A stretch of 64,000 bases of DNA, from assembly GCF_026241895.1 (NCBI RefSeq), contig NZ_JAPJIV010000003.1, forward strand, positions 124,001-188,000, given 5' to 3'. Positions 49,755 through 60,950 of the stretch are shown here, one piece after another. The translations under genes and the position numbers were made by a program. The first letter of the stretch is position 1. Each line of letters opens with the position of its first letter. Below the pieces are notes generated by a model that did not search any database, was not told where the DNA came from, and worked only from the letters and a program-made list of their open reading frames with translations. Source of the stretch: Pseudomonas sp. RIT-562 (lineage in GTDB: Bacteria; Pseudomonadota; Gammaproteobacteria; Pseudomonadales; Pseudomonadaceae).

Positions 49755-50624
49755 TCAAGGCTTGGCTTTTTCCAGGTAACGGAAGAAGTCGCTGCTTGGG
49801 TCGAGGACCATGACGTCGGATTTGTTCGCGAAGCTTTCACGGTACGCGCGCAGGCTACGGTAGAAACCGTAGAACTCCTGATCCTGGCCGTAGGCCTTGG
49901 CGTAGATCGCTGCCGCCTGGGCGTCACCATCACCGCGAACCTCTTCAGATTCACGATAGGCTTCAGCCAGCAACACGCGGCGCTGACGATCGGCGTCTGC
50001 ACGAATGCCTTCAGCCAGCTCGTTACCTTTGGCGCGGTGCTCGCGAGCTTCACGCTCACGCTCCGAACTCATGCGCTCGAACACGCTGCGGTTAACTTCC
50101 TTCGGCAGGTCAATGGCCTTGACCCGAACATCGACGACTTCGATGCCCAGCTCTTTCTCGGCCATCTTGTTCAGCGAAGCGGTGATGTCAGACATCAACG
50201 CATCACGCTCACCCGAGACAACCTCGTGCAAGGTGCGCTTACCGAACTGGTCACGCAGGCCCGATTCCAGTCGACGGGAAAGACGTTCGTCAGCGATCTG
50301 CTTGAGGCCGGAAGTTGCGGTGTAGAAGCGCTCGGCATCTTTCACGCGCCACTTGGCGTAGGCATCAACCATGACGGCTTTCTTTTCCAGCGTGAGGAAG
50401 CGTTGTGTCGGTGCATCCAGTGTCATCAGGCGAGCATCGAATTTGCGCACCTGGTTAACATAAGGCACTTTCACATGCAGGCCCGGCTGAACATCAGCCT
50501 GGACCACGCGACCGAACTGCAGCAACACCGCACGCTCGGTCTGAGCCACGATGTAGAAGCAGTTCCAGGCAGCGATCGCCACGACGACCACGACAATAAG
50601 GGCGATCAGCGATTTATTGCTCAT
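49755..50624 (-). CDS. hflC: FtsH modulator HflC
   Basis: 289 residues; one membrane segment (about 5-25) and a periplasmic SPFH/band-7 domain (QTERAVLLQFGRVVQ, DVRVKAIDLPKEV). With HflK it forms a membrane complex around FtsH and restrains its proteolysis. Overlaps the hflK stop by one base. Confidence 0.97.
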   Translation of the reverse strand: MSNKSLIALIVVVVVAIAAWNCFYIVAQTERAVLLQFGRVVQADVQPGLHVKVPYVNQVRKFDARLMTLDAPTQRFLTLEKKAVMVDAYAKWRVKDAERFYTATSGLKQIADERLSRRLESGLRDQFGKRTLHEVVSGERDALMSDITASLNKMAEKELGIEVVDVRVKAIDLPKEVNRSVFERMSSEREREAREHRAKGNELAEGIRADADRQRRVLLAEAYRESEEVRGDGDAQAAAIYAKAYGQDQEFYGFYRSLRAYRESFANKSDVMVLDPSSDFFRYLEKAKP

Positions 50625-51796
50625 CAGCGACTCTCCCTGGTACGTGCCTGCTGTTGCTGCAGGTCAGCTGCGGCACGCGCATTCGCTTCATTGCTGGTGG
50701 CTGCTGCGCCAGTCACCGGAGCGCTGGTACTGCGACCACTGTCAATCATCTTGTCCAGCGGCAAGTAGAGCAGATTGCTCTGGCCATTCTTGTTGCCGGT
50801 CACGAGGACCTTGCTGGTGTTGCTGAAGACTTCCTGCATGGTGTCCAGGTACAGACGCTCGCGGGTAACTTCAGGAGCCTTGCGGTACTCGCTGACCAGT
50901 TTGGTGAAGCGATCGGCCTCACCCTTGGCGCGCGAGACGGTTTCGTCACGGTAGCCATTGGCATCTTCAAGGATGCGCTGGGCCTGACCACGGGCTTCCG
51001 GCACGACGCCGTTGGCGTAGGTTTCAGCCTGGTTGCGCGAACGCTGCTCGTCTTCACGGGCACGGATCACGTCATCGAAGGCTTCCTGCACTTCACGCGG
51101 TGCCGCTGCGCTTTGTACGTTGACCTGGGTGACAGTGATACCGGTGCGATAGGTATCCATGAAGCGTTGCAGACGCTCCTTGATCTCGCTGGCCATCAAT
51201 TCACGACCTTCAGTCAGCACCTGGTCCATCGCGGTGGAACCCACCACATGGCGCAGGGCACTTTCAGTCGCGTGCTGCAGGCTGATTTCAGGCTGATCGA
51301 CGCTCAGCACGAAGTCCTGCAGGTTGCTGATCTTGTACTGCACGGTCAGCGGCACTTCGACGATGTTCTCGTCTTCAGTCAGCATTTGACCCTGCTTGGT
51401 GTAGGCACGCTCGCGCGTGACGTTTTCCAGGTACTTGCGATCGATCGGCGGGAAATAGATATTCAGACCCGGGCCGACGGTTTCGTAATACTTGCCGAAG
51501 CGCAGCACCACGGCTTGCTCCTGCTCGTCGACTACGTAGACCGCGCTATACAGCCAAACGGCCGCCAGCACGACGAGAACGACACCAAGAATGCCGCCGA
51601 AGCCGCCACTCTTGCCCGAACCGCCGCCGTCATCACCACGTTTCTTACCACCACCGAACAACCCGTTCAGGCTTTCCTGCAGCTTTCGGAAGGCCTCGTC
51701 GAGATCCGGTGGTCCCTTGCGGTCGCCGTTATTGCGGCGCTTGCCACCCCAAGGATCCTGATTATTCGAGTTGCCACCCGGCTCATTCCAAGCCAT
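50624..51796 (-). CDS. hflK: FtsH modulator HflK
   Basis: 390 residues from ATG 51796 (MAWNEPGGNSNNQDPWGGKR), preceded by GGAGAG. A Gly/Asn-rich N-terminal cytoplasmic stretch, a membrane segment around 80-100 and an SPFH domain (YVVDEQEQAVVLRFGKYYET) are present. It partners HflC. Confidence 0.97.
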   Translation of the reverse strand: MAWNEPGGNSNNQDPWGGKRRNNGDRKGPPDLDEAFRKLQESLNGLFGGGKKRGDDGGGSGKSGGFGGILGVVLVVLAAVWLYSAVYVVDEQEQAVVLRFGKYYETVGPGLNIYFPPIDRKYLENVTRERAYTKQGQMLTEDENIVEVPLTVQYKISNLQDFVLSVDQPEISLQHATESALRHVVGSTAMDQVLTEGRELMASEIKERLQRFMDTYRTGITVTQVNVQSAAAPREVQEAFDDVIRAREDEQRSRNQAETYANGVVPEARGQAQRILEDANGYRDETVSRAKGEADRFTKLVSEYRKAPEVTRERLYLDTMQEVFSNTSKVLVTGNKNGQSNLLYLPLDKMIDSGRSTSAPVTGAAATSNEANARAAADLQQQQARTRESR

Positions 51797-51892
51797 AGCG
51801 CTCTCCATCTGATAAAGCAAAGACGCACCCACGGCGCGCCGACCAATGCTACAGAATGCCTGTCACCACGGCACAACCGCTTTCTCAGGCTT

Positions 51893-53194
51893 TTATTGCA
51901 AAGTGTGTTGTTCGATGAACTCTGTCGGCACAACGCCTTCACGGCTGACCAGCCGATTGAGCTCCGAGCGCGGCAATCGAACGGCCAGCAAGCTGACACC
52001 TTCTTCGTCGTGTTCTTCTTTCTGCACCGCTCCGAGTTCGAAGAACTGCGCACGCAGTCGAGCGAATCGTTGCGGCAAGCGCAAGGTACCGATAAACAAC
52101 TCACTGCCCAACAACTCGGCAATGGCTTGCTCAAGCAATTCCAGGCCACTGCCATCACGCGCCGAAAGCCAGACCCGTTGAGGCTTGCCGTTTTCGTCGC
52201 GCTGGATTTGTGGCTCAACGCCTTCAAGCAAATCGAGTTTGTTATAGACCTCGAGGATCGGCAAGTCCTGGGCACCAATCTCGCCCAGTACCACCATCAC
52301 CTGCTCGATCTGCAACATGCGATCCGGTTCGGCCGCATCGATGACGTGCAACAGCAGGTCGGAGTTGCTCGACTCTTCGAGGGTAGACCGAAATGCCTCG
52401 ACCAGCTTGTGCGGCAAGTGACGAATGAAACCCACAGTGTCGGCCAGGACAATCGGCCCCAGGTCGTCCAGTTCCAGACGGCGCAAGGTCGGGTCCAGCG
52501 TGGCAAACAGCTGGTCTGCCGCATACACGTCGGATTTCGTCACGTTATTGAACAGCGTGGATTTGCCGGCGTTGGTATAGCCCACCAGGGACACGGTAGG
52601 AATATCCGCGCGGGTACGGCCACGTCGCGACTGTTCGCGCTGGCTGCGTACTTTTTCCAGCCGTCCCTTGATTTGTCGCAGGCGAACCCGCAGCAGACGG
52701 CGGTCGGTTTCGAGTTGGGTTTCACCCGGGCCACGCATGCCGATACCGCCACCTTGACGCTCAAGGTGAGTCCAGCCACGAACCAGGCGGGTGCTCATGT
52801 GGTCAAGCTGGGCCAGTTCAACCTGGAGCTTGCCTTCATGGGTACGGGCGCGTTGGGCGAAAATATCGAGAATCAGACCGGTGCGGTCGATCACGCGACA
52901 CTCGAAAACACGTTCGAGGTTACGTTCCTGACTGGGCGTTAGCGTGTGATTGAAGATCACCAGGTCTGCCTCTTCGGCATGGACCAGGTCGCGTAGCTCC
53001 TCGACCTTGCCGCTGCCGATAAGGAATTTGGCGGTTGGCCGATGACGCGGCACGTTAAAAAACGCAACGGTCTCGGCGCCGGCCGAATTAGCCAATTCCT
53101 GAAACTCCTGCGGATCTTCGCGCGCCTCAGGGTCCTGTCCATCCAAGTGAACGAGGATTACTCGCTCACCACCACCGTGGCGCTCAAAGAACAA
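51893..53194 (-). CDS. hflX: Ribosome-associated GTPase HflX
   Basis: 433 residues. N-terminal HflX domain with FLIGSGKVEEL (57-67), a coiled linker carrying GGIGMRGPGETQLETDRR, and the G domain with GYTNAGKST (205-213), DTVGFIRHLPH and NKLD. Rescues and splits stalled ribosomes. Twelve bases after hfq. Confidence 0.97.
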   Translation of the reverse strand: MFFERHGGGERVILVHLDGQDPEAREDPQEFQELANSAGAETVAFFNVPRHRPTAKFLIGSGKVEELRDLVHAEEADLVIFNHTLTPSQERNLERVFECRVIDRTGLILDIFAQRARTHEGKLQVELAQLDHMSTRLVRGWTHLERQGGGIGMRGPGETQLETDRRLLRVRLRQIKGRLEKVRSQREQSRRGRTRADIPTVSLVGYTNAGKSTLFNNVTKSDVYAADQLFATLDPTLRRLELDDLGPIVLADTVGFIRHLPHKLVEAFRSTLEESSNSDLLLHVIDAAEPDRMLQIEQVMVVLGEIGAQDLPILEVYNKLDLLEGVEPQIQRDENGKPQRVWLSARDGSGLELLEQAIAELLGSELFIGTLRLPQRFARLRAQFFELGAVQKEEHDEEGVSLLAVRLPRSELNRLVSREGVVPTEFIEQHTLQ

Positions 53195-53206
53195 AGGAGA
53201 CTCCTA

Positions 53207-53467
53207 TCAGGCGTTACCTGGCTCAGCGTCACCCGCTTCGGATTCGGTTGCGCTAGGCAGACGAATTGGACGAACCGGCACCACTGTAGAGATAGCGTGT
53301 TTGTAGACCATCTGGCTTACGGTGTTTTTCAGCAGGATGACGAACTGGTCGAAAGACTCGATCGTGCCTTGCAGTTTGATCCCGTTGACCAGGTAGATGG
53401 AAACCCCAACTTTCTCTTTACGTAAAGTATTCAGGTAAGGGTCTTGTAGCGAATGCCCTTTTGACAT
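53207..53467 (-). CDS. hfq: RNA chaperone Hfq
   Basis: 86 residues from ATG 53467 ([20 protein letters not shown]); AGGAGTG precedes it. Sm1 motif [20 protein letters not shown], Sm2 motif [11 protein letters not shown]. Post-transcriptional regulator that helps small RNAs pair with mRNAs and mediates Crc-dependent repression in Pseudomonas. Confidence 0.98.
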   Translation of the reverse strand: MSKGHSLQDPYLNTLRKEKVGVSIYLVNGIKLQGTIESFDQFVILLKNTVSQMVYKHAISTVVPVRPIRLPSATESEAGDAEPGNA

Positions 53468-53561
53468 GTGCCGCACTCCTTTAAGGATTCAATATAAAAA
53501 ATAGGTAATCAGATGGCTTGTGGCCGTCACACCCCCAAGGATAGACGGCAATTGCAAGGAC

Positions 53562-54533
53562 TCAGCTCAATATGGAGATGGTCCCCAGGTATTTCAAGGC
53601 GCGCGGCAGATTGTCGCAATCCAGGCTGTCCAACCAGTGTAAATCAGCCCAGCTGCGCAGCCAGGTGAACTGGCGCTTCGCCAACTGGCGCGTGGCAATG
53701 ATTCCACGCTCCTGCATCTCGGCTTGCGTCAGCTTGCCATCCAGGTAATCCCAGACTTGTCGGTAGCCTACTGCACGTATAGACGGCAACCCGGCATGCA
53801 GGTCACTTCGCTTACGCAGGGCTACGACCTCGTCAATGAATCCCTGTTCCAACATTAATGTGAATCTTTGTTTAATCCGCTCATGCAGTACTTGGCGATT
53901 TGTTGGAGCAATGGCCAAGTTCGCGACAGTATAGGGCAATTGTTGCCGCCCCGAAGCGGCTGCTTCAGTACTTTGCGCAGATTGTTGCAAGCGTAGCGCA
54001 GTCATGCTCTGACCGCTCACCCGGTAAACTTCCAACGCTCGACTGAGGCGCTGAGGATCGTTCGGATGAATACGCGCTGCAGACTCCGGATCGATGATCG
54101 CCAACTGGTCGTGCAAGGCTTGCCAACCCAGGCGCGCGGCCTCTTCCTCGATCTGCGCGCGAACTTCAGCATCGGCCGCTGGCATGTCTGCCAAGCCGTC
54201 CACCAAAGCCTTGTAATAGAGCATCGTGCCGCCGACCAGCAGGGGAATTTTTCCGCGAGCAGTTATGTCAGCCATGGCCTCGAGGGCGTCGCGACGGAAA
54301 TCTGCAGCAGAATAGCTCTCGGCCGGATCAAGGATATCGATCAGGCGGTGCGGGTATTGGGCCAGTAATTCCCTGGAAGGCTTGGCAGTCCCGATGTCCA
54401 TGCCGCGGTAGACCAACGCCGAATCGACGCTGATCAGTTCACACGGCAAGACCTTGGTGAGCTCGATGGCCAGGTCGGTTTTGCCGGCAGCGGTCGGCCC
54501 CATGAGGAAAATCGCAGGAGGGAGCTGGCTCAT
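53562..54533 (-). CDS. miaA: tRNA dimethylallyltransferase MiaA
   Basis: 323 residues from ATG 54533. P-loop GPTAAGKT at 12-19, then [16 protein letters not shown]. Adds the isopentenyl group to A37 of tRNAs reading UNN codons. The ATG shares one base with the mutL stop (TGATG). Confidence 0.97.
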   Translation of the reverse strand: MSQLPPAIFLMGPTAAGKTDLAIELTKVLPCELISVDSALVYRGMDIGTAKPSRELLAQYPHRLIDILDPAESYSAADFRRDALEAMADITARGKIPLLVGGTMLYYKALVDGLADMPAADAEVRAQIEEEAARLGWQALHDQLAIIDPESAARIHPNDPQRLSRALEVYRVSGQSMTALRLQQSAQSTEAAASGRQQLPYTVANLAIAPTNRQVLHERIKQRFTLMLEQGFIDEVVALRKRSDLHAGLPSIRAVGYRQVWDYLDGKLTQAEMQERGIIATRQLAKRQFTWLRSWADLHWLDSLDCDNLPRALKYLGTISILS

Positions 54534-56440
54534 CAACGACCGCGCAAGAACAGTTTGTCCAGATCGTCCAGGCCCAGCTGGGTCCAGGTCGGTCGGCCAT
54601 GGTTGCATTGACCGCTACGCTCGGTATTTTCCATATCGCGTAGCAGACCGTTCATTTCCGGGAGCGCCAGGCGCCGATTGGCGCGAATAGCGCCGTGGCA
54701 GGCCATGGTGCCGAGCAATTCGTTCAGGTGCGCCTGGATGCGGTCACTGGTGCCGTACTCCATCAAGTCGGCCAAGACATCGCTGACCAGCCGATTGGCT
54801 TCCGCTTGCTTGAGCAAGGCTGGAATCTGCCGAATGGCCAGTGTTTCCGGGCCAAGGCGCTGCAATTCAAAGCCCAGGCGTTGGAACCAGGCGATGTTCT
54901 CTTCCGCGCAATCGCCTTCGCGCTCACTCACCGCCAGGGATTCGGGAACCAACAGCGGCTGGCCACTCAGGCCTTCGCTGGCCATGGCAACTTTCAGCCG
55001 TTCGTACATGATCCGCTCGTGCGCGGCGTGCATGTCCACCAGCACCAGGCCCTGGGCATTTTCGGAAAGAATGTAGATGCCTTTGAGCTGGGCCAATGCA
55101 TAACCCAGCGGAGGGATATCGTCCTGCCCGGCCGGCAGGGCAACAGCATTGGCTTCCGGCAACGGCGCAAAAAACTCACGATACGCTGCCTGGGCTTCAG
55201 CTGCAGGCACGCCGGACTGCGGCCGCGGGGTGTATTGATACTGATAGCCGGCGCCAGCGCCGGAGCCCGCCGTATTGAACGCCGGTTGCGCCTGAGGTTG
55301 CTCCAGCAGCGCATTGGCGGCCAGGCGCATTTCGCCTTGCGGACCGAATTCGCCGGCATCAATACCGCTCGGGCGAACGCTGGCCGTCGCCAACGGCGCT
55401 GCCAGATGGTCATCCGGGCGCACGTCGCCCAAGGCGCGGTGCAACGTGCCATAGAGGAAATCGTGAACCATGCGCCCATCGCGAAAGCGCACTTCGTGCT
55501 TGGTCGGGTGCACATTGACGTCAACGCCAGCCGGATCGACTTCGAAGAACAGCACGAAAGTCGGATGCCGGCCATTGAACAGCACGTCGCGATAAGCCTG
55601 GCGTACGGCGTGAGCCACCAGTTTGTCGCGCACCGCGCGGCCATTGACGAAGAAATACTGCAGGTCGGCCTGGCTGCGGTTGAACGTCGGCAAACCGACC
55701 CACCCCCACAGATGCAGGCCATTGCGCTCGATTTCGATCGGTAGAGCCTGCTCGAGAAAGCCCGAACCACAAATTGCCGCCACCCGACGCGCACGGGCCG
55801 CGTCGTCGTGGGCCTCGTGCAGGCTGAGGATGGTCTTGCCGTTGTGGCGCAGATGGAATGCCACGTCGAAACGCGCCAACGCCAGGCGCTTGATCACTTC
55901 CTGCAGGTGATCGAATTCGGTTTTTTCGGTCTTGAGAAACTTGCGGCGGGCCGGGGTATTAAAAAACAGGTCGCGCACTTCCACCGAAGTGCCCACCGGA
56001 TGTGCCGCCGGCTGCACCCGGGGCGACATGTCGCGACCTTCGGTCTCCACCTGCCAGGCCTGATCGGCTTCGCGGGTGCGCGAGGTCAGCGTCAGGCGCG
56101 CCACGGAACTGATCGATGCCAGGGCCTCGCCACGGAACCCGAGGCTCATGACCTGCTCAAGGTCTTCCAGGTTGCGAATCTTGCTGGTGGCGTGGCGAGC
56201 CAGAGCCAAAGGCAGGTCATCGGCCGATATCCCGCGACCATCGTCACGCACCCGCAGCAACTTGATGCCACCGAGCTCGACATCGACGTCAATGCGTTTG
56301 GCGCCGGAGTCGAGGCTGTTTTCCAACAACTCCTTGATTACCGAAGCCGGGCGCTCGACCACCTCGCCGGCGGCAATCTGGTTCGCCAGGCGTGGGCTGA
56401 GCAGCTCGATACGAGCATCGTTGGCGACGACCTGATTCAT
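54533..56440 (-). CDS. mutL: DNA mismatch repair protein MutL
   Basis: 635 residues. GHKL ATPase motifs: Glu37 and Asn41 in [20 protein letters not shown] at 66-71, [10 protein letters not shown]. The C-terminal domain has [12 protein letters not shown] at 469-480, close to the DQHA(X)2E(X)4E endonuclease motif of MutH-independent MutL, which is usual in Pseudomonas. The ATG overlaps the amiB stop by four bases. Confidence 0.97.
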   Translation of the reverse strand: MNQVVANDARIELLSPRLANQIAAGEVVERPASVIKELLENSLDSGAKRIDVDVELGGIKLLRVRDDGRGISADDLPLALARHATSKIRNLEDLEQVMSLGFRGEALASISSVARLTLTSRTREADQAWQVETEGRDMSPRVQPAAHPVGTSVEVRDLFFNTPARRKFLKTEKTEFDHLQEVIKRLALARFDVAFHLRHNGKTILSLHEAHDDAARARRVAAICGSGFLEQALPIEIERNGLHLWGWVGLPTFNRSQADLQYFFVNGRAVRDKLVAHAVRQAYRDVLFNGRHPTFVLFFEVDPAGVDVNVHPTKHEVRFRDGRMVHDFLYGTLHRALGDVRPDDHLAAPLATASVRPSGIDAGEFGPQGEMRLAANALLEQPQAQPAFNTAGSGAGAGYQYQYTPRPQSGVPAAEAQAAYREFFAPLPEANAVALPAGQDDIPPLGYALAQLKGIYILSENAQGLVLVDMHAAHERIMYERLKVAMASEGLSGQPLLVPESLAVSEREGDCAEENIAWFQRLGFELQRLGPETLAIRQIPALLKQAEANRLVSDVLADLMEYGTSDRIQAHLNELLGTMACHGAIRANRRLALPEMNGLLRDMENTERSGQCNHGRPTWTQLGLDDLDKLFLRGR

Positions 56441-57864
56441 TCCTTGGCCGCCAGTTCGGTGCCAGGAATGGTCAGGTGCTGACCCGCCTTGAGGTCGTCA
56501 GTCTTCAGATTGTTCGCGCTGCGCAAGGTGGCCGGGGACACCTGGTAACGCACGGCAATCATCGCCAGCGTCTCACCGGGGTTGACCCGGTGATCGCGTG
56601 GTCCTTGGGCGATCCCGCCGGAATCACGCAACCAGGCGATGTAAGTGCCTGGCGGAGGATTCTGCTGGAAGAACTGGCGTACGCCGCTGCTGATAGAGCG
56701 GGCCAGCGCTTGCTGATGGCTCGACGCGGCGAGTTTCGATGCTTCGTTGGCATTGGAGATAAACCCGGTTTCCACCAGGATCGACGGAATGTCCGGAGAT
56801 TTCAGTACCATGAACCCGGCCTGCTCCACCCGCTGCTTGTGCAGCGGGGTGACGCGACCAATGTTGCTCAGGACTTTCTGGCCGACGTTGAGGCTGGAGG
56901 TCAGGGACGCCGTCATCGACAGGTCGAGCAATACGCCAGCGAGCATGCGGTCCTTGTCGTCGAGACTCACGTTGCCGGCACCGCCGATCAGGTCGGAACG
57001 GTTTTCGCTGTCGGCCAGCCAGCGGGCCGTCTCGGAAGTGGCTCCGCGATCAGACAGGGCGAATACCGAAGCGCCGAATGCCGCCGCCGATGGGGCCGCG
57101 TCGGCATGGATCGAGACGAACAGGTCAGCACCCTTCTTGCGGGCAATTTCGGTTCGGCCGCGCAGCGGGATGAAATAGTCGCCCGTACGGGTCAGTTCGG
57201 CGCGGAAGCCCTTCATGCCGTTGACCTGGCGCTGCAGCTCGCGGGCAATGGCCAGCACCACGTCTTTCTCGCGCTGGCCACGAGAGCCCGAAGCGCCCGG
57301 ATCTTCGCCACCGTGACCGGCATCGATGACCACAATGATGTCGCGCTTGCCTGCCGGGGCTGGCGGTAACTTGACTGGCGGATCGATTGGCGTGACCGGC
57401 ACCGGAGCTACCTTGGCGACGTTGGTCTGTACGGGAATAGGCGCAGCGTCGGCGGCGTCATCGAACAGGTCGACCACCAGGCGATTGCCGTATTGGGCAT
57501 TCGGCGCCAGGGTGAAGCTTTTCGGCGTGACGGCTTTCTTCAGGTCGATAACCACCCGCAGGTCGGTCGGCGTGCGCTGGGCCGAACGCATGGCGGTAAT
57601 CGGCGTGTTCGCCGAGTTGACATTCAGCGGGGCACCCAGGGATGCGCCATTGATATCAATGACCAGTCGGTCTGGCGCAGTCAGCGTGAAAACGCTGTGC
57701 TGCACCGGCCCTGTCAGGTCGAACACCAGCCGTGTGTTGTCCGGCGCTCGCCACAAGCGAACACTGTTGACCTTCGATTCGGCCACAGCGTTGACGGTTA
57801 CCGCCAAAAGCAACAATCCTACGGCAGCTACCATCGCGCGAAAGCGCATACCTGACCCCATCAT
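56437..57864 (-). CDS. amiB: N-acetylmuramoyl-L-alanine amidase AmiB
   Basis: 475 residues: signal peptide about 6-28, AMIN domain (31-130, septal targeting), a Pro-rich linker, the zinc amidase_3 domain with [13 protein letters not shown] (His184, Glu187) and SIHADAA, and a C-terminal LysM (about 428-472). It splits daughter-cell peptidoglycan. The start directly follows the tsaE stop (TAGATGATG). Confidence 0.96.
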   Translation of the reverse strand: MMGSGMRFRAMVAAVGLLLLAVTVNAVAESKVNSVRLWRAPDNTRLVFDLTGPVQHSVFTLTAPDRLVIDINGASLGAPLNVNSANTPITAMRSAQRTPTDLRVVIDLKKAVTPKSFTLAPNAQYGNRLVVDLFDDAADAAPIPVQTNVAKVAPVPVTPIDPPVKLPPAPAGKRDIIVVIDAGHGGEDPGASGSRGQREKDVVLAIARELQRQVNGMKGFRAELTRTGDYFIPLRGRTEIARKKGADLFVSIHADAAPSAAAFGASVFALSDRGATSETARWLADSENRSDLIGGAGNVSLDDKDRMLAGVLLDLSMTASLTSSLNVGQKVLSNIGRVTPLHKQRVEQAGFMVLKSPDIPSILVETGFISNANEASKLAASSHQQALARSISSGVRQFFQQNPPPGTYIAWLRDSGGIAQGPRDHRVNPGETLAMIAVRYQVSPATLRSANNLKTDDLKAGQHLTIPGTELAAKE

Positions 57865-58335
57865 CTAATTGGATTCCAATGCCAAAGCGGCACACCACGA
57901 CTCGCCGCGCGAGCCTTGGGACAAAATTTTCAGCGAACGCCCGCTGTCTTGCGGGCTAATGGTAATGGTCAGGTCGGGCTTTGGCAAAAAGCCTGCACCC
58001 TTTTCGGGCCATTCAATAAGACACAGAGCGTCATCTTCGAAATAATCCCGAATGCCCAGGTACTCCAGCTCTTCCGGATCGACCAGCCTGTAGAGGTCGA
58101 AATGGAAAGCCCGGACCTCGCCAATCTCGTAAGGCTCGACCAAAGTGAATGTCGGGCTCTTGACCGCACCGACATGTCCCAGCCCCCGAATGATGCCCCG
58201 CGACAGCGTGGTCTTGCCCGCCCCCAGATCACCCTCGAGAAAAATCAGACCATGCCCACCAGTGGTTCGTGCGATGCGTGCACCCAATGCAGTCATCGCC
58301 TCTTCATCAGCCAGGTACAGGGTTACTTCAGACAC
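57865..58335 (-). CDS. tsaE: tRNA t6A ATPase TsaE
   Basis: 156 residues; P-loop GDLGAGKT at 35-42. ATPase that supports TsaB-TsaD in making t6A37 in tRNAs reading ANN codons. It overlaps nnr by 13 bases. Confidence 0.96.
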   Translation of the reverse strand: MSEVTLYLADEEAMTALGARIARTTGGHGLIFLEGDLGAGKTTLSRGIIRGLGHVGAVKSPTFTLVEPYEIGEVRAFHFDLYRLVDPEELEYLGIRDYFEDDALCLIEWPEKGAGFLPKPDLTITISPQDSGRSLKILSQGSRGESWCAALALESN

Positions 58336-59822
58336 GGTGCTTGCTCCTCCAACAACTGACGAATGGCCGGGATCAGATCACTGGCCGCCAGCCCACGGCC
58401 CGATTTACCTTCCTGCGCGCCAGCATTGGCGTGCAACCACACCCCCAGGCAGGCCGCGTCGTATGCGTCCATGCCTTGGGCCAGCAAAGCGCCGACCAAA
58501 CCGGCCAGCACATCGCCCAAACCCGCAGTAGCCATCGCCGGATGGCCCTGATGACACACCGCCAGACGCCCGTCGGGGTTAGCGATCAGGCTGCCGGCGC
58601 CTTTGAGAACGACGACGGCTGTATATTTTTCACTCAATGCACGGGCCGCCGCAGGGCGGTCAGCCTGAACCTCGGCCGTCGACAGGCCCAACAAGCGCGC
58701 AGCCTCCCCCGGATGCGGAGTGATCACGCAACCCTTGGGCAAGCGGACATGCGCCTCGGCCAGCAGGTTCAGCGCATCGGCGTCCCAGACTTGCGGCAGC
58801 GGTGCGTTGGAGGCAGCGGACAATAGACTGCGTCCCCAGGCGGTCTGCCCCAAGCCTGGCCCCACCACCAGCACTGACACCTTGCCCAGCAATCCCATCA
58901 GCTGATTCGCCGACGAAGTACCCAGCACCATCGCCTCGGGAATCCTCGCCAGGGCGGCGGGCACGTGTTCGCTGCGTGTTGCCACTGAGACCATCCCCGC
59001 GCCACTGCGCAGCGCGCTTTGCGCACTCAGGAGAATAGCCCCGCCGAAGCCGCGATCACCGCCGATCAGCAGCACGTGGCCAAATTGACCTTTATGGGCA
59101 ACAGGCGCCCGGGATGCCAGGCGCGGCAGATTCGCGGTGCTCAGGCGCCGGGCACTGATAGCCGCGCCAGCCAATAGTTGAGGATCTGCCTGCAGATCAT
59201 TGAATACCAGGTCGCCCACGTTATCCGCTGCATCGCCAGTGAACAGCCCCAGTTTCAGGGCGATGAAGGTTACCGTCAGGTCAGCACGGACCGCGCAGCC
59301 GAGGATTCGCCCCGTGTCGGCACACAAGCCTGAAGGAATATCTACCGCAGCGACTGGCAGGCCGCTGGCATTGATGGCGGCGATAGCACTGGCGTAGGGC
59401 TCACGCACTTCACCGCTCAGCCCGGTCCCCAGCAAGGCGTCCAGCACTATTGCGCGCAAGGTGGACTGCGGACTCCAGGCTTCGATGGACACATTTTCCG
59501 CAACCGCCTCGGCATGAGCCCGCGCCGCATCACCCTGCAAACGCTGGGGATCAGCCACGGCCAATACGCGTACCGACCACCCTGCGCGCCTGGCCAACAC
59601 GGCCACCAGATAGCCGTCACCGGCATTGTTGCCATGCCCGGCCAGCACACTCAGTTCGTTCGCCGACGGCCATTGGCGCACCAGCGCGCGCCAGGTCGCC
59701 CGGGCCGCACGCTGCATCAATTCGAAGCCTGGAGTGCCCGCCGCGATCAAGCTCGCATCAAGCCCACGGACTTGCGCGGCGCTGTACAGCGCGTCGGGTA
59801 ATTCATCTTTAGTGTGCGGCAT
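58323..59822 (-). CDS. nnr: Bifunctional NAD(P)HX repair enzyme Nnr
   Basis: 499 residues from ATG 59822. The N-terminal YjeF epimerase domain (1-215) has GHGNNAGDGY. The C-terminal ADP-dependent dehydratase domain (225-499) has GGDRGFGGA, TPHPGEAARLLG and TAGLGDVLAG. It repairs hydrated NADH and NADPH. The open frame continues upstream to 60704 as antisense of queG; this is rejected. It diverges from queG. Confidence 0.96.
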   Translation of the reverse strand: MPHTKDELPDALYSAAQVRGLDASLIAAGTPGFELMQRAARATWRALVRQWPSANELSVLAGHGNNAGDGYLVAVLARRAGWSVRVLAVADPQRLQGDAARAHAEAVAENVSIEAWSPQSTLRAIVLDALLGTGLSGEVREPYASAIAAINASGLPVAAVDIPSGLCADTGRILGCAVRADLTVTFIALKLGLFTGDAADNVGDLVFNDLQADPQLLAGAAISARRLSTANLPRLASRAPVAHKGQFGHVLLIGGDRGFGGAILLSAQSALRSGAGMVSVATRSEHVPAALARIPEAMVLGTSSANQLMGLLGKVSVLVVGPGLGQTAWGRSLLSAASNAPLPQVWDADALNLLAEAHVRLPKGCVITPHPGEAARLLGLSTAEVQADRPAAARALSEKYTAVVVLKGAGSLIANPDGRLAVCHQGHPAMATAGLGDVLAGLVGALLAQGMDAYDAACLGVWLHANAGAQEGKSGRGLAASDLIPAIRQLLEEQAPCLK

Positions 59823-59885
59823 GCGTCTTCGGGCTCCGATGTCTGGCAGAATTATACTCACCTCAGCTCCGGTTTCTCTCGCCTC

Positions 59886-60950
59886 ATGCCCGCTATTACC
59901 ACAGACCTGTCCGCCCTCGCCCAATCCATCAAGGACTGGGGCCGCGAGCTGGGCTTCCAGCAAGTCGGCATCAGCGGCCTCGACCTGGCCGAGCATGAAC
60001 AGCACCTGGAGCGCTGGCTGGCAGCCGGCTACCACGGCGAAATGGAATACATGGGCGCCCACGGCAGCAAACGCTCGCATCCAGAACAACTGGTACCCGG
60101 GACCCTTAGGGTGGTTTCCCTGCGCATGGACTACCTGCCGGGGGACACCGAAATGGCCAAGCGCCTGGCTGAACCTGAAAAAGCTTACGTCTCGCGTTAT
60201 GCCTTGGGCCGCGATTACCACAAATTGATCCGTAAACGTGTGCAACAACTGGCAGAAAAAATCCAGGCGGTCATCGGCCCCTTCGGTTATCGCGCCTTTG
60301 TCGACAGCGCCCCGGTGCTGGAGAAGGCCATTGCGGAAAAGGCCGGCTTGGGCTGGATCGGCAAAAACACCCTGGTATTGAACCGCAAGGCTGGCAGCTA
60401 TTTCTTCCTCAGCGAGCTCTTCGTTGATCTGCCGCTGCCCGTAGACCCACCCCACAGCACCGAACACTGCGGCCGCTGCACCGCGTGCCTGGATATCTGT
60501 CCCACCAATGCGTTTGTCGGCCCCTATGTGCTGGACGCCCGACGCTGCATTTCTTACCTGACCATCGAGCTCAAAAGCGCGATTCCGGAAGAACTGCGAC
60601 CACTGATCGGCAATCGGGTGTTTGGTTGCGACGACTGCCAGATGGTCTGCCCATGGAATCGGTTTGCCCGCCCTTCGGGGGAAAGTGACTTCAAGCCGCG
60701 GCACAATCTGGACAATGCCGAACTGGCCGAGCTGTTCATGTGGGATGAAGAAAAATTTCTCGGCAGCACCGAGGGCTCGCCGTTACGTCGGGCGGGTTAT
60801 GAGCGCTGGCTGCGTAATCTGGCGGTGGGCTTGGGCAATGCGCCGTCGAGTATTCCGGTGCTGGAGGCGTTGAAGGCTCGACGCGAATATCCATCCGAAC
60901 TGGTTCGCGAACACGTGGAATGGGCCCTGAAACAACACGGCCTGGCGTAG
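59886..60950 (+). CDS. queG: Epoxyqueuosine reductase QueG
   Basis: 354 residues from ATG 59886 (MPAITTDLSA). Two [4Fe-4S] motifs: HCGRCTACLDICP and CDDCQMVCPWN. Uses cobalamin for the last step of queuosine synthesis in tRNA wobble positions. Its TAG stop lies inside a long hairpin repeat that follows it. Confidence 0.96.
   Translation: MPAITTDLSALAQSIKDWGRELGFQQVGISGLDLAEHEQHLERWLAAGYHGEMEYMGAHGSKRSHPEQLVPGTLRVVSLRMDYLPGDTEMAKRLAEPEKAYVSRYALGRDYHKLIRKRVQQLAEKIQAVIGPFGYRAFVDSAPVLEKAIAEKAGLGWIGKNTLVLNRKAGSYFFLSELFVDLPLPVDPPHSTEHCGRCTACLDICPTNAFVGPYVLDARRCISYLTIELKSAIPEELRPLIGNRVFGCDDCQMVCPWNRFARPSGESDFKPRHNLDNAELAELFMWDEEKFLGSTEGSPLRRAGYERWLRNLAVGLGNAPSSIPVLEALKARREYPSELVREHVEWALKQHGLA

Noticed and set aside
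54533..56440. MutL lacking a nuclease site
   Set aside because: [12 protein letters not shown] differs from DQHA(X)2E(X)4E only at the Q, and the acidic and histidine positions are intact, as expected for Pseudomonas MutL.
59823..60704. N-terminal extension of nnr by 294 residues
   Set aside because: The extension is antisense to queG and unlike YjeF; the normal nnr start is at 59822.
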